Positions 17,109 through 26,204 of a stretch of 64,000 nt of DNA are shown here, piece by piece. The translations under genes and the position numbers were made by a program. Under the pieces are notes generated by a model. That model was not told where the DNA came from. It saw only the letters and a program-made list of their open reading frames with translations, and searched no databases. The stretch covers positions 1-64,000 of the forward strand of contig NZ_JANFCZ010000008.1 of NCBI RefSeq assembly GCF_024391045.1, given 5' to 3'. The stretch's first letter is position 1, and the number at the start of each line of letters is the position of its first letter. The DNA is from Pseudarthrobacter sulfonivorans (GTDB lineage Bacteria; Actinomycetota; Actinomycetes; Actinomycetales; Micrococcaceae).

Positions 17109-17229
17109 TAGATGTGTACCCCTTCCAGGGATATTCAGTAGCGGGCAGGGCCGGAGACGCCCTGCAGCGCGATGCGTACGTTTTGTACCTTCATCGAATT
17201 TAGGGGCAACAGGTAAAGGAATTGGCTGC

Positions 17230-17260
17230 CGAAAGTGAACAGAACGTTAACGGCAGTGAC
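17230..17260 (-). promoter_or_regulatory. PHO-box-like direct repeats upstream of pstS
   Basis: Read on the minus strand, three 11-bp units run in phase: GTCACTGCCGT, TAACGTTCTGT and TCACTTTCGGC. In PhoP consensus phasing these contain GTCAC, GTTAAC and GTTCAC. Actinobacterial PHO boxes are 11-bp direct repeats built on GTTCACC. The best pair is 17230-17251, about 120 bp from the pstS start. Confidence 0.65.
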
Positions 17261-17343
17261 ATTCTTCCTTACAACTGTAGCGTCACCATTGCGCAGGTCA
17301 CACTTGCGGTCGTAGTGGCCGCCCGGCAAATAGACTGAAGGGC

Positions 17344-18471
17344 ATGGCCGCAGCAGCAGGACTTTCAGCAAGCAGGCGATTCCTGCGCAGTCGGATGCGC
17401 ACAGGCCTGATCCGGAGCCGGAATTCGCTGCTTCCCGCGGTCCAGATGACTGCGTGCGCGGTGGGTGCCTACGCCTTCGCCGAGTATGTGCTGGGCCATT
17501 CCGGCCCCCTCTTTGCGGCCACCTCGTCACTGATCGCCCTGGGTTTCTCGCGGGACCCCCGCCTGCGCCGCGTCATGGAAGTGGGCCTTGGCTGCACCAT
17601 TGGCATCGCCGTGGGTGATCTGCTCCTGCACTGGCTGGGCAGCGGAATCTGGCAGGCCGCCGTCGTACTTCTTTTCTCCATCCTGTTGGCCCGCTTCCTG
17701 GACAGCGGCACCATCTTCACCACCCAGCTGGGGCTGCAGTCCCTGCTGGTGGTGCTGCTGCCGGCGCCCGCCGGCGGCCCTTTCACCCGGAGCCTGGACG
17801 CCGTGGTGGGCGGGCTGTGTGCGTTGCTGGTGACGTTCCTGGTCCCGAAGGACCCGCGCCGGGAGCCGCGCGAGGACGTTCGGAAGATCCTGCACGAGCT
17901 TGCTGAGGTGCTCCGCGAGTGTGCCTCCGCGCTGACGGAAAGCGATTCCACCCAGGCCTGGCATGCGCTGATCCGGGGCCGCAACTGCCAACCGCTGGTG
18001 GACCGCATGCGCCAGTCGCTGCGCGCCTCCAACGAGGTGGCCACCCTGGCCCCGGCGCACCGCCGGCACCGGGACGAACTGGACCAGCTGGATACCGCGC
18101 TGGACTTCATCGACCTGGCGCTCCGCAACAGCCGCGTCTTCGCGCGGCGGTTGACCAGTGCCATCAATCATGCGGCGCTGTCCGACGAAGCCACCGAGAA
18201 CATTGCCGACGTCCTCCAGGAAACCGCGGCGGCCATCGACGAACTTTCGCTGGGCCTCGCAGAGACGCACGACGGCGTGCGGCGCGCCCATCTGCGCACC
18301 GCCCGCCACGAGTTAAGTGAGATCGCGTTGCGGTTGCACCCCAAGCTGCTCAAGGTCCAGCGGCTGGAGGGTGAGACCGTGGTGATGCTCTTCCGGCCGC
18401 TGATGGTGGACCTGCTGGAGGCCACCGGGATGGACTCGCGCGAGGCCCGGGACATACTGCCGGGCCTGTAG
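17344..18471 (+). CDS. FUSC-family (aromatic acid exporter-like) membrane protein
   Basis: A 375-residue protein with an N-terminal hydrophobic half (about residues 28-165, roughly six segments) and a C-terminal cytoplasmic helical domain (170-375), the arrangement of FUSC/ArAE proteins. Family members include exporters of aromatic acids, but most actinobacterial versions have no known substrate. The L-x-T-x-x-x-F-x-V-P-K-D end of the membrane half is typical. It is divergent from pstS and shares its 235-bp upstream region, so the PHO-like repeat could in principle affect it. radA follows 37 bp downstream. Confidence 0.82.
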   Translation: MAAAAGLSASRRFLRSRMRTGLIRSRNSLLPAVQMTACAVGAYAFAEYVLGHSGPLFAATSSLIALGFSRDPRLRRVMEVGLGCTIGIAVGDLLLHWLGSGIWQAAVVLLFSILLARFLDSGTIFTTQLGLQSLLVVLLPAPAGGPFTRSLDAVVGGLCALLVTFLVPKDPRREPREDVRKILHELAEVLRECASALTESDSTQAWHALIRGRNCQPLVDRMRQSLRASNEVATLAPAHRRHRDELDQLDTALDFIDLALRNSRVFARRLTSAINHAALSDEATENIADVLQETAAAIDELSLGLAETHDGVRRAHLRTARHELSEIALRLHPKLLKVQRLEGETVVMLFRPLMVDLLEATGMDSREARDILPGL

Positions 18472-18508
18472 GGGCAGGATGTCGGGGGCCGCCAGTAGGG
18501 TGGAACCC

Positions 18509-19882
18509 ATGGCAACAAAGACTTCCCGCGCTTCCAAAGCGCCCGCATACAAATGCGCCGAATGCGGCTGGACCACGGTCAAGTGGGTGGGGCGCTGCGG
18601 TGAGTGCCAGGCGTGGGGCAGCGTGGAGGAAACCGGCGCGGCCGTGGCGCGTACGACGGCGGCAACTACAGTTTTGGAGCCAGCGCGGCGGATTGCCGAG
18701 GTGGACGCCACCACCGCGGCGTTCCTGCCCACCGGCGTTGATGAACTGGACCGCGTCCTCGGCGGAGGCCTGGTTCCGGGCGCCGTGATTCTGCTGGCCG
18801 GTGAGCCGGGAGTGGGCAAGTCCACCCTGCTGCTGGATGTCGCCGCGAAATTTGCGCGGACCGCGCAGGACGTCCTGTACGTTACCGGTGAGGAGTCCGC
18901 CGCCCAGGTGAAGCTGCGGGCTGAGCGGATCGACGCCGTCGCAGATTCCCTGTATCTGTCAGCCGAAACGGACCTCGGCCAGGCCCTGGGACAGGTGGAA
19001 AAAATCGAGCCGCGGCTTCTGATCGTTGACTCGGTCCAGACGCTCAGCAGCGCGGATGTGGACGGCAGCGCGGGCGGGGTGTCGCAGGTTCGTGAAGTGG
19101 CCGCCTCCATCATCGCGGCGGCCAAGCGGCGCAACATGACCACGCTGCTGGTGGGCCATGTGACCAAGGACGGGTCCATCGCTGGTCCGCGGCTGCTCGA
19201 GCACCTGGTGGATGTGGTGTGCCAGTTTGAGGGCGAACGCCATTCCCGGCTGCGGATGCTGCGCGCGGTGAAGAACCGGTATGGACCCACGGACGACGTC
19301 GGCTGTTTTGACCTGAACGAGAACGGCATCGAAGGGCTCGCCGACCCCAGCGGGCTGTTCGTCAGCCGTACCAAGGACCCGGTTTCCGGCACCTGCATCA
19401 CCGTGACCATGGAAGGACGGCGGCCGTTGCTGGCCGAAGTGCAGTCGCTCCTGGCCGAGAGTCCCAATTCGCAGCCGCGCCGGGCCACCAGCGGCCTGGA
19501 CAGTTCGCGGGTTTCCATGCTGCTCGCCGTCCTCCAGCAGCGCGCCGGGTGCCTGCTGCACAAGGACGATTCCTATGTGGCCACAGTGGGCGGCGTGAAG
19601 CTCAGCGAACCCGCCACGGATCTTGCGGTCGCGTTGGCAGTGGCGTCCGCCAAAGCGCGGAAGCCACTGCCAATCCGACTGATCGCGTTCGGTGAAGTGG
19701 GCCTGGCCGGCGAAGTGCGGCCAGTGCCCGGCATCAACCAGCGGATCCAGGAGGCCCACCGCCTGGGCTTCACCCACGCCGTGGTTCCGGCCAGCCATAA
19801 CGGGCCGGGACCCGTTCCCCCTGGGTTCTCCGTCCGCGAGGTGGAGCACCTTACAGAAGCGCTGAGCCTGCTGATCGGTTAG
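18509..19882 (+). CDS. radA: DNA repair protein RadA
   Basis: RadA is a RecA-like ATPase and branch-migration helicase in recombinational repair. The 457 residues show a C4 zinc finger (C16-x2-C19 and C30-x2-C33), Walker A G-E-P-G-V-G-K-S-T at about 98-106, the diagnostic K-N-R-Y-G motif at about 255-259 and a C-terminal Lon-protease-like domain without need of a catalytic site. The ATG at 18509 has GGGTGGA upstream. An upstream in-frame start at 18479 would only add ten unconserved residues. Convergent with the ketosynthase gene, 40 bp apart. Confidence 0.97.
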   Translation: MATKTSRASKAPAYKCAECGWTTVKWVGRCGECQAWGSVEETGAAVARTTAATTVLEPARRIAEVDATTAAFLPTGVDELDRVLGGGLVPGAVILLAGEPGVGKSTLLLDVAAKFARTAQDVLYVTGEESAAQVKLRAERIDAVADSLYLSAETDLGQALGQVEKIEPRLLIVDSVQTLSSADVDGSAGGVSQVREVAASIIAAAKRRNMTTLLVGHVTKDGSIAGPRLLEHLVDVVCQFEGERHSRLRMLRAVKNRYGPTDDVGCFDLNENGIEGLADPSGLFVSRTKDPVSGTCITVTMEGRRPLLAEVQSLLAESPNSQPRRATSGLDSSRVSMLLAVLQQRAGCLLHKDDSYVATVGGVKLSEPATDLAVALAVASAKARKPLPIRLIAFGEVGLAGEVRPVPGINQRIQEAHRLGFTHAVVPASHNGPGPVPPGFSVREVEHLTEALSLLIG

Positions 19883-19922
19883 CGGTCGGGACGGGGTGGG
19901 CCTCAGCTCCGCGTACCCAGCC

Positions 19923-21167
19923 TCAGCTCCCCGTAATCACCAGCGCAACACTGTGGCCGCCAAAGCCGAAGGCGTTCACCAGGCCGGCCGGGGCGAACCC
20001 GGGTGCCAGCGTGTGGGCGTTTTCGGTCACGATATTCAGGTTCACCTCGGGATCCAGCGCGTCGATGTTCACGGTGCCCGGGAGCTGGCCGGTCTGCAGG
20101 GCCTGCACAACCACCACCGCAGCGAGCGCGCCGGCACCGCCGAGCAGGTGTCCGGTATGGCCCTTCGTTGACGTGACCGGCACGTCCGCGCCGAAGACCG
20201 CGTTGATGCCCTGTGCTTCGAGCCTGTCCCCCACCGGGGTGGACGTGGCGTGGGCGTGGACGAAGCCGATCTCCGAAGCCTGCATTCCGGACGCAGCCAA
20301 GGATTTCTGCATGACGCGCACCTGCATGGCGGGGTCCGCTGCCACGATGTCGTGGGCGTCGGACGTGACCGCGCCACCCGCCACGGCACCGAGCACGGCG
20401 GCGCCGCGGGCGCGGGCGTGCGCCTCGCTCTCCAGCACCACCATGGCGGCGCCTTCAGAGAGGACAAACCCGTCGCGGCCGGCGTCGAACGGCCGTGACG
20501 CGCGCTGCGGCTCATCGTTGCGCGTGGACAGGGCGCGGATCTGGGAAAAACCGGTGATCACCAGGTCGTTGACGGAGGCGTCCACGCCCCCGGCAATCAC
20601 GACGTCGGCCGCTCCGGACCTGATCATTTCGGCACCCTGGACAATGGCTTCGGCGCCGGACGCGCAGGCACTGACGGGCGTGCGCGCGCCGCCGCGGGCA
20701 CCCAGGTCGATGGACACCCAGGCCGCCGGCCCGTTGACCATGAGCCGGGTGAGGGTATGCGGTGAGACTTTGCGCGGGCCGGATTCACCCAAGATACGGT
20801 CCTGCTCCAGCGTGGAACCGAGACCGCCGTAAGCCGAGCCGATCACCACGGCAAACCGCTCCGGGTCCACGTCCGGCGAACCAGCCTGGGCCCACGCCTC
20901 GCGGGCCGCCACCAGCGCCAGCTGCCCGCAGCGGTCCATGCGCTTCAGTTCGCGGGTGGAAAGATGTTCGGAGAGATCGGCGGTGACCTGCCCCGCCATC
21001 CGGACCGGCAGCTGCGCAGCCCACTCTGCGTCCAGGGCAGTGATCCCGGACTTCCCGGCAGTCAGGCCGGACCAGGTCTCCGCCACGGTGGCACCGAGCG
21101 GGTTGATGGTGCCGGCGCCGGTGATCAGCGCACGCTGCTGTTCGGCGTCCTTGGGGACCGCGTTCAT
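19923..21167 (-). CDS. Beta-ketoacyl-ACP synthase, FabF-like
   Basis: A 414-residue condensing enzyme with the thiolase fold and the KAS II catalytic triad Cys168 (S-A-C-A-S-G-A-E-A), His306 and His340. The first histidine motif reads V-H-A-H-A-T-S-T where most FabF proteins have N-A-H-G-T-S-T, and the second reads G-H-L-L-G-G-A-G. It would elongate acyl-ACP with malonyl-ACP. No acyl carrier protein, malonyl transferase or reductase gene is nearby, so it is either a stray member of the fatty-acid set or a specialised ketosynthase. The gene lies 7 bp upstream of prfC on the same strand, so it is transcribed toward radA. Confidence 0.88.
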   Translation of the reverse strand: MNAVPKDAEQQRALITGAGTINPLGATVAETWSGLTAGKSGITALDAEWAAQLPVRMAGQVTADLSEHLSTRELKRMDRCGQLALVAAREAWAQAGSPDVDPERFAVVIGSAYGGLGSTLEQDRILGESGPRKVSPHTLTRLMVNGPAAWVSIDLGARGGARTPVSACASGAEAIVQGAEMIRSGAADVVIAGGVDASVNDLVITGFSQIRALSTRNDEPQRASRPFDAGRDGFVLSEGAAMVVLESEAHARARGAAVLGAVAGGAVTSDAHDIVAADPAMQVRVMQKSLAASGMQASEIGFVHAHATSTPVGDRLEAQGINAVFGADVPVTSTKGHTGHLLGGAGALAAVVVVQALQTGQLPGTVNIDALDPEVNLNIVTENAHTLAPGFAPAGLVNAFGFGGHSVALVITGS

Positions 21168-21174
21168 GCTGACC

Positions 21175-22788
21175 CTACTTTGCGGGGTTATGCGTGCCGA
21201 TGGGCACCAGGGTCAGATCGGGGTGGTTCTTTTCGATCCGGCGAAGGGCCCAGACATCGGTGAACAACGCGAGGTATTCGCCGTCGGACCTCAACAGCAC
21301 CTCGGCGCCAGGTACGTTGGCCAGCGCGGGCATCGCGTCCGCAGTCGTAATCCTTGCGAGTGAGTAGGACAGCCGCTCGAGGCGCATGGGCGCGCTGAAA
21401 TCGTGCGCCATCCTGTCCTCCACCACCTCGAACTGCATGGGCCCGACGGCGGCGAGCACCGGCGCCTGATCGCCGCGGAGGTCGGAGCGGAGCAGCTGGA
21501 TGACGCCCTCGTGCTCGAGCTGCTCGATGCCGCGGCGGAACTGCTTGAACTTGCTGGGGTCCTTGGAGCGGGCCACCTGGAAGTGTTCGGGGGCGAACAG
21601 CGGGATCGCCGGGTATTCCACGGCTTCCTCCAGGAACAGGCTGTCGCCCACTCGGAGCGAGGAGGCGTTGACCAGGCCTACGACGTCGCCGGGGTAGGCC
21701 TCGTCGATGACCTCGCGTTCGCGGCCGAACACCTGCTGGGCGTACTTGGTGGCGAACGATTTCCCGGTGCGGGTCTGGGTGACCACCATGCCGCGTTCGA
21801 AGACGCCGGAGCAGACGCGGATGAAGGCCACATGGTCGCGGTGGGCCTTGTTCATGCCGGCCTGGACCTTGAAGACGAAGCCGGAGAACGGCGAGTCGAC
21901 GGCGCGCGGGCTACCGTCAATGTCCGGCCGAGGTGCAGCGGGCGGCGCGAAATCGACCAGCGCGTCTAGGATTTCCTTGACGCCGAAGTTCAGGGCGGCA
22001 GAGCTGAAGAGGATGGGCGTGGCGGTGCCGGCGTGGAAGGCGTCGACGTCGAACTCGAGGTTGGACTCGATCACCAGGCCCGCCTCGTCCACGGCGTCGG
22101 ACCAGTTGTTGCCCTGGCTTTCCGCGGCTTCCTCCGGCGTGAAGTACTCGGTCAGCGCGATGTTGGCGCCGGCGTTGTTGCGCTGGAACCGGGCGAAACG
22201 GTCGTTGCGGAGGTCCCAGACACCGCGGAAGTCGCCGGAGATGCCCACGGCCCAGGTCAGCGGCATGGGCTGCAGGCCGGTGCGCTCGGTGATTTCGTCC
22301 ATCAGCGCCAGCGCGTCCAGGCCGGGCCGGTCCCACTTGTTGATCACGGTGATGATGGGCAGGTTGCGCTGCTTGCAGACTTCGAACAGCTTCATGGTCT
22401 GGGTTTCCAGGCCCTTGGCGGCATCAACCAGCATCACGGCGCAGTCGACGGCGGCGAGAACTCGGTAGGTGTCCTCGGAAAAGTCGGCGTGGCCGGGGGT
22501 GTCCAGCAGGTTGATGACGGTGTCCCGGTAGGAGAACTGAAGCGCGGCGGAGCTGATTGAGATGCCGCGGTCCTTTTCCATCTGCATCCAGTCCGAGACC
22601 GTTTCCTTGCGGTTCGCTTTGCCGCTGGACGCGCCGGCGGTGCCGATGACTTTCGCGTGCAGCGCCAAGGCCTCGGTCAGCGTGGACTTGCCGGCGTCGG
22701 GGTGCGAAATAACAGCAAAGGTCCGACGCCGGGCCGCCTGTTTGTGAATCTCGTTGACCCGGGCGGGGCTAAGGACATCTTGGGACAC
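21175..22788 (-). CDS. prfC: Peptide chain release factor 3
   Basis: RF3 is a translational GTPase that removes RF1/RF2 from the ribosome after termination. GTP-binding motifs are S-H-P-D-A-G-K-S-T (G1), D-T-P-G-H-A-D-F (G3) and N-K-W-D-R-P-G (G4), followed by the beta-barrel domain II and a C-terminal RF3 domain. The frame is open up to 23043, but V-S-Q-D-V-L from the GTG at 22788 matches the family start and gives 537 residues, close to the usual 530. The extra upstream 85 residues are arginine/proline rich and not credible. Stop lies 7 bp before the ketosynthase reading region begins on the other end. Confidence 0.95.
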   Translation of the reverse strand: MSQDVLSPARVNEIHKQAARRRTFAVISHPDAGKSTLTEALALHAKVIGTAGASSGKANRKETVSDWMQMEKDRGISISSAALQFSYRDTVINLLDTPGHADFSEDTYRVLAAVDCAVMLVDAAKGLETQTMKLFEVCKQRNLPIITVINKWDRPGLDALALMDEITERTGLQPMPLTWAVGISGDFRGVWDLRNDRFARFQRNNAGANIALTEYFTPEEAAESQGNNWSDAVDEAGLVIESNLEFDVDAFHAGTATPILFSSAALNFGVKEILDALVDFAPPAAPRPDIDGSPRAVDSPFSGFVFKVQAGMNKAHRDHVAFIRVCSGVFERGMVVTQTRTGKSFATKYAQQVFGREREVIDEAYPGDVVGLVNASSLRVGDSLFLEEAVEYPAIPLFAPEHFQVARSKDPSKFKQFRRGIEQLEHEGVIQLLRSDLRGDQAPVLAAVGPMQFEVVEDRMAHDFSAPMRLERLSYSLARITTADAMPALANVPGAEVLLRSDGEYLALFTDVWALRRIEKNHPDLTLVPIGTHNPAK

Positions 22789-23192
22789 GGTGCTACTTTC
22801 GCTGCGATGGGGACGACTGCGGCCGGGAAAACCCTGGCGCGAGGGGAATCTGACTGGCTGAACGCCAAGTTCCAAGTTTATCGCAGTGCCGGGCCGGCGC
22901 TGAAGACTGCGACGGCCCCGCACTCGGGGCCCCAGCACGCAGACGACCGCGCAGGCCCGTATGCAGACGCCCTGGTGAGCAAAATGCTTTCCGGCCAGCC
23001 GCCGTCGGACGCCATCCCCAGGCACTTTCCGGCACCCCCGCATGAGGCACTTTAGGGCTTGTCCGTGCGGTTTCTACTGATTCTTACCCCTATCATGGAC
23101 CTAGCGGGAAAATGAGTACTTTTAGTCCTGCCGGCTGAGCGTGAATTCCGGCATTCTGCGGGCGGCAGTCCGCACTTTTGAAGGGAACACCT
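22789..23192. other. 404-bp divergent intergenic region between prfC and disA
   Basis: I see no gene here. A GGCCCC/GGGGCC hairpin lies near 22913-22931. TATCAT at 23091-23096 is a possible -10 element for disA, but has no good -35 partner. Two open frames through this region look like chance coding. The disA ribosome site AAGGGA is at 23180-23186. Confidence 0.55.
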
Positions 23193-24269
23193 ATGGCGCG
23201 GAGCCCCGAAGAATCGCTCAAGGCGACTCTTGGCAGAGTGGCTCCGGGAACGCCGCTGCGGGACGGGCTCGAACGGATCCTCCGGGGCCGGACCGGCGCG
23301 CTGATCGTGCTGGGCATCGACCGGACCATCGAATCCATCTGTTCAGGCGGCTTCGACATCGGCATCGACTTCTCCCCCACCCGCCTCCGCGAGCTGGCGA
23401 AAATGGACGGCGCCATCATCTGCGACAAGGACGCCGGCAACATCCTGCGCGCCGCCGTCCAGCTGGTCCCGGACTCCAGCATCGAAACCCAGGAATCCGG
23501 AACCCGCCACCGCACCGCCGAACGCGTCGCCATCCAGACCGGCGTCCCCGTGATCTCGGTCAGCCAGTCCATGCAGATCATCGCCCTGTACGTGAACGGG
23601 CTCCGGCACGTGCTGGAAGGGTCCGAGAAGGTACTGGCCCGCGCCAACCAGGCCCTCGCCACCCTGGAACGGTACCGGTCCAGGCTGGACCAGGTCACCA
23701 GCTCGCTGTCCGCGCTGGAGATCGAGGCCATGGTGACCGTCCGGGATGTCGCCGTCACCCTGCAGCGGCAGGAAATGGTCCGCCGGATCTCCGAGGAAAT
23801 CTCGCAGTACGTCCTGGAACTGGGCGAGGACGGCCGGCTGCTGTCGCTCCAACTGGACGAACTCACGGTTGGCCGGGGGCCGGGCAGCGACGTCATCATC
23901 CGTGACTATGCCGGCCCTGACGCGTCCGCCGCGGACATCGAGAAAGCCGTCAGCGCCCTCGTGAATCTTGGCCCCACCGAGCTGATCGACCTCGGCAAAA
24001 TCTCCGGGATCATCGGCTTCGCCGGAGGCGTGGACACGCTCGACGCCGTGGTGCAGCCCCGCGGCTACCGGCTCCTGTCAGGCCTCAAGGCAGTCCCCAA
24101 GGCCGTGGCCGACCGCCTGGTTGACCACTTCGGGGGGCTGCAGTTCTTGATGGCGGCCACCATCGATGACCTGATGACCGTGGACGGCATCGGCGACCAG
24201 CGCGCTAGAACCGTGCGCGAGGGCTTGAGCCGGATGGCCGAAGCAAGCCTGTTGGACCGCTTCCTCTAG
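23193..24269 (+). CDS. disA: Diadenylate cyclase and DNA integrity scanning protein
   Basis: DisA makes cyclic di-AMP from two ATP while scanning DNA, and pauses on branched structures. All three parts are present in 358 residues: an N-terminal DAC domain with D-G-A at 72-74 and R-H-R at 105-107, a helical linker with coiled-coil character (about 150-290), and a C-terminal helix-hairpin-helix DNA-binding domain (about 300-358, with V-D-G-I-G-D-Q-R-A). The length equals that of mycobacterial DisA. The ATG at 23193 has AAGGGA upstream. Unlike many Actinobacteria, radA is close by but not adjacent. Confidence 0.97.
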   Translation: MARSPEESLKATLGRVAPGTPLRDGLERILRGRTGALIVLGIDRTIESICSGGFDIGIDFSPTRLRELAKMDGAIICDKDAGNILRAAVQLVPDSSIETQESGTRHRTAERVAIQTGVPVISVSQSMQIIALYVNGLRHVLEGSEKVLARANQALATLERYRSRLDQVTSSLSALEIEAMVTVRDVAVTLQRQEMVRRISEEISQYVLELGEDGRLLSLQLDELTVGRGPGSDVIIRDYAGPDASAADIEKAVSALVNLGPTELIDLGKISGIIGFAGGVDTLDAVVQPRGYRLLSGLKAVPKAVADRLVDHFGGLQFLMAATIDDLMTVDGIGDQRARTVREGLSRMAEASLLDRFL

Positions 24270-24295
24270 TCCCCGCCCGGCGAGCCATCGGACAG

Positions 24296-24994
24296 TTAGT
24301 TGAGCTGGAACACTGCCTTCGGGCTGGCCTTCGAGCCAAGCTTGGCCGTGAAGATGTAGTAGGCCCCGCCGCCGCCGGGCTTCGTCTGTATCGGCTGGCA
24401 GCCCTCAAGTGAGCGGTTCCGGGCCCACGGGAAGTTGGCCGTCTCGCTGGCTCCGGGCGCAATGGTTTTCACCAGGTCCTCGCTTTTGGCCTGGCAGTCC
24501 TTGGACGAGAAAATCCGGTCCGCGCCGCTGGTGACCACGAATTCCATCTGCGATGTGCCGATGTTGACCTCGCACGGCATGGTGCCGCCGTTGGTCACCT
24601 TCAGTGTGAGCAGCGGCTTCTCGTCGGGGCCGTACGCCGGTTTGTCTGTCGACGCCGAAACGGTGACCAGGTTCTGGTTGCACGTGGGGGTCGGCGTGGG
24701 TGTGGGCGTCGGAGCGGCGCTCGGCGCTGCCGACGCCGGATCCCTGGCGGGTGCGGATTCGCTGGGGGCAGGGGCAGCACTCTCAGTGGAGGACACCTGC
24801 TTGGTCCCGTTGAAGGCTCCTCCCACGGCAAAGCCGCCGAAAACCAGGCCAACCACAAACAGGAGGACTACCCCCACAAACAGGCGGCGACGGCGGTAGA
24901 CGGCGGGACTCGGCTTCCGGGACGCGCCGGAACCGGCACGGGAACCCGAAACGGGTGCCGTAGTGCGCTCTGATGAATTGCCTTGCCTGCCCAT
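24296..24994 (-). CDS. Membrane-anchored extracytoplasmic protein, unknown function
   Basis: A 232-residue protein with a basic cytoplasmic tail (1-37), one transmembrane segment (about 38-60), a Pro/Ala/Ser/Thr linker containing a run of Pro-Thr pairs (about 75-108), and a beta-rich outer domain. The outer domain has three or four cysteines that could form disulphides. It resembles many actinobacterial secreted beta-sandwich proteins, but I do not recognise a named domain. Convergent with disA, 26 bp apart. Confidence 0.75.
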   Translation of the reverse strand: MGRQGNSSERTTAPVSGSRAGSGASRKPSPAVYRRRRLFVGVVLLFVVGLVFGGFAVGGAFNGTKQVSSTESAAPAPSESAPARDPASAAPSAAPTPTPTPTPTCNQNLVTVSASTDKPAYGPDEKPLLTLKVTNGGTMPCEVNIGTSQMEFVVTSGADRIFSSKDCQAKSEDLVKTIAPGASETANFPWARNRSLEGCQPIQTKPGGGGAYYIFTAKLGSKASPKAVFQLN

Positions 24995-25158
24995 CCTTCT
25001 AGGCTAGAGAACCGGCCGCATTTTGCCTGCCCACCACGCCGCCGCCCGGCCAACGCCCGGGTCACAGTTTGCCGGTCACACCCAGAGGCTCATCTTGGCG
25101 CGGGCCGCCCGGCATCAACTACAGTGTGGGGATCGACGCTACAACCCTTTCCCCAGCC

Positions 25159-26139
25159 ATGCCCGCGGGCAGCGCGCCTGCGACCGCTCCGGCCGAACTC
25201 AGTGCGATGCAACTCGAGGAGCTGCATCGCCGGATCACTGGCTGGTTCGCGGAGACCGCCCGCGAGCTGCCATGGCGTGAAGCGGGCTGCTCGGCGTGGG
25301 CCGTCCTGGTCAGCGAGGTGATGCTGCAGCAGACGCCGGTGGTTCGGGTGCTGCCGGTCTGGCGGGAATGGCTGGAGCGGTGGCCCACCCCGGCGGGGCT
25401 GGCGGGTGAGCCGGCCGGCGAAGCAGTCCGTTCATGGGGCCGGCTCGGCTACCCCCGCCGCGCGCTGCGCCTGCACGCGGCCGCCGCCGCCATCGTCCGG
25501 GATCACGGCGGAAAAGTTCCAGGCACCTATGCCGAGCTGCTGGCACTCCCCGGGGTGGGCAGCTACACCGCCGCGGCCGTTGCAGCCTTTGCGTTCGGAC
25601 GCCGGGAGACGGTGGTGGACACCAATATCCGGCGCGTGCACGCACGCCTCATTTCCGGCGTCGCACTTCCCGCCCCGTCCCTGAGCGCCGCGGAGATGCG
25701 GCTCGCGGCGGAACTGTTGCCGCACGACGACGGCACTTCCGTACGCTGGAACGCTGCGGTCATGGAGTTGGGGGCGCTGCTGTGCACAGCGAGGGCGCCA
25801 AAATGCGCGGACTGCCCCGTGCGGGACTCGTGTGCATGGCTGGCAGCCGGCGAGCCGCCGCCGTCGTACATCCCCAAGGGCCAGGCGTGGCACGGCACCG
25901 ACCGCCAGGTCCGCGGCGCCGTGATGGCTGTGCTGCGGCTCGCGGACAGCCCCGTCGCGGCAGAAATGTTCCAGCAGGAACCGGCGGACCTGGGCTTCGC
26001 GGCGGACGGGATCGGGGTGCCTCTCGCGGCCCTGCATCGCTTGAACTCCGCCCCCGAACAGCTGGAACGTGCGCTGGCCGGCCTGCTCGGTGACGGCCTG
26101 GCCGAGCTCCGCGAGGGCGGCTACCAACTCCCTGGCTAA
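25159..26139 (+). CDS. mutY: A/G-specific adenine glycosylase
   Basis: MutY removes adenine mispaired with 8-oxoguanine. Diagnostic parts are V-M-L-Q-Q-T-P near the N-terminus, the helix-hairpin-helix L-P-G-V-G-S-Y-T-A, V-D-T-N-I-R-R-V with the catalytic Asp, and the C-x6-C-x2-C-x5-C iron-sulphur cluster. The protein ends soon after a short C-terminal region, so the NUDIX-like 8-oxoG recognition domain is reduced, as in other Actinobacteria. The start is uncertain: ATG 25159 fits family length (326 residues), GTG 25126 would add eleven residues and ATG 25207 remove sixteen. None has a strong ribosome site. Confidence 0.93.
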   Translation: MPAGSAPATAPAELSAMQLEELHRRITGWFAETARELPWREAGCSAWAVLVSEVMLQQTPVVRVLPVWREWLERWPTPAGLAGEPAGEAVRSWGRLGYPRRALRLHAAAAAIVRDHGGKVPGTYAELLALPGVGSYTAAAVAAFAFGRRETVVDTNIRRVHARLISGVALPAPSLSAAEMRLAAELLPHDDGTSVRWNAAVMELGALLCTARAPKCADCPVRDSCAWLAAGEPPPSYIPKGQAWHGTDRQVRGAVMAVLRLADSPVAAEMFQQEPADLGFAADGIGVPLAALHRLNSAPEQLERALAGLLGDGLAELREGGYQLPG

Positions 26140-26204
26140 CGCACTTTTAGGGCAGCCGCGGGCCGGGTGGCATACTTTCTGGTGACTCGAACCGGGGGAA
26201 TTCT

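Noticed and set aside
22788-23043. N-terminal extension of prfC by 85 residues
   Set aside because: Arg/Pro/Ser-rich sequence unlike RF3, and the GTG at 22788 gives the family's normal length.
22657-23055. Possible gene in the prfC-disA gap
   Set aside because: It begins inside prfC on the opposite strand, is low in structure, and has no ribosome site or family.
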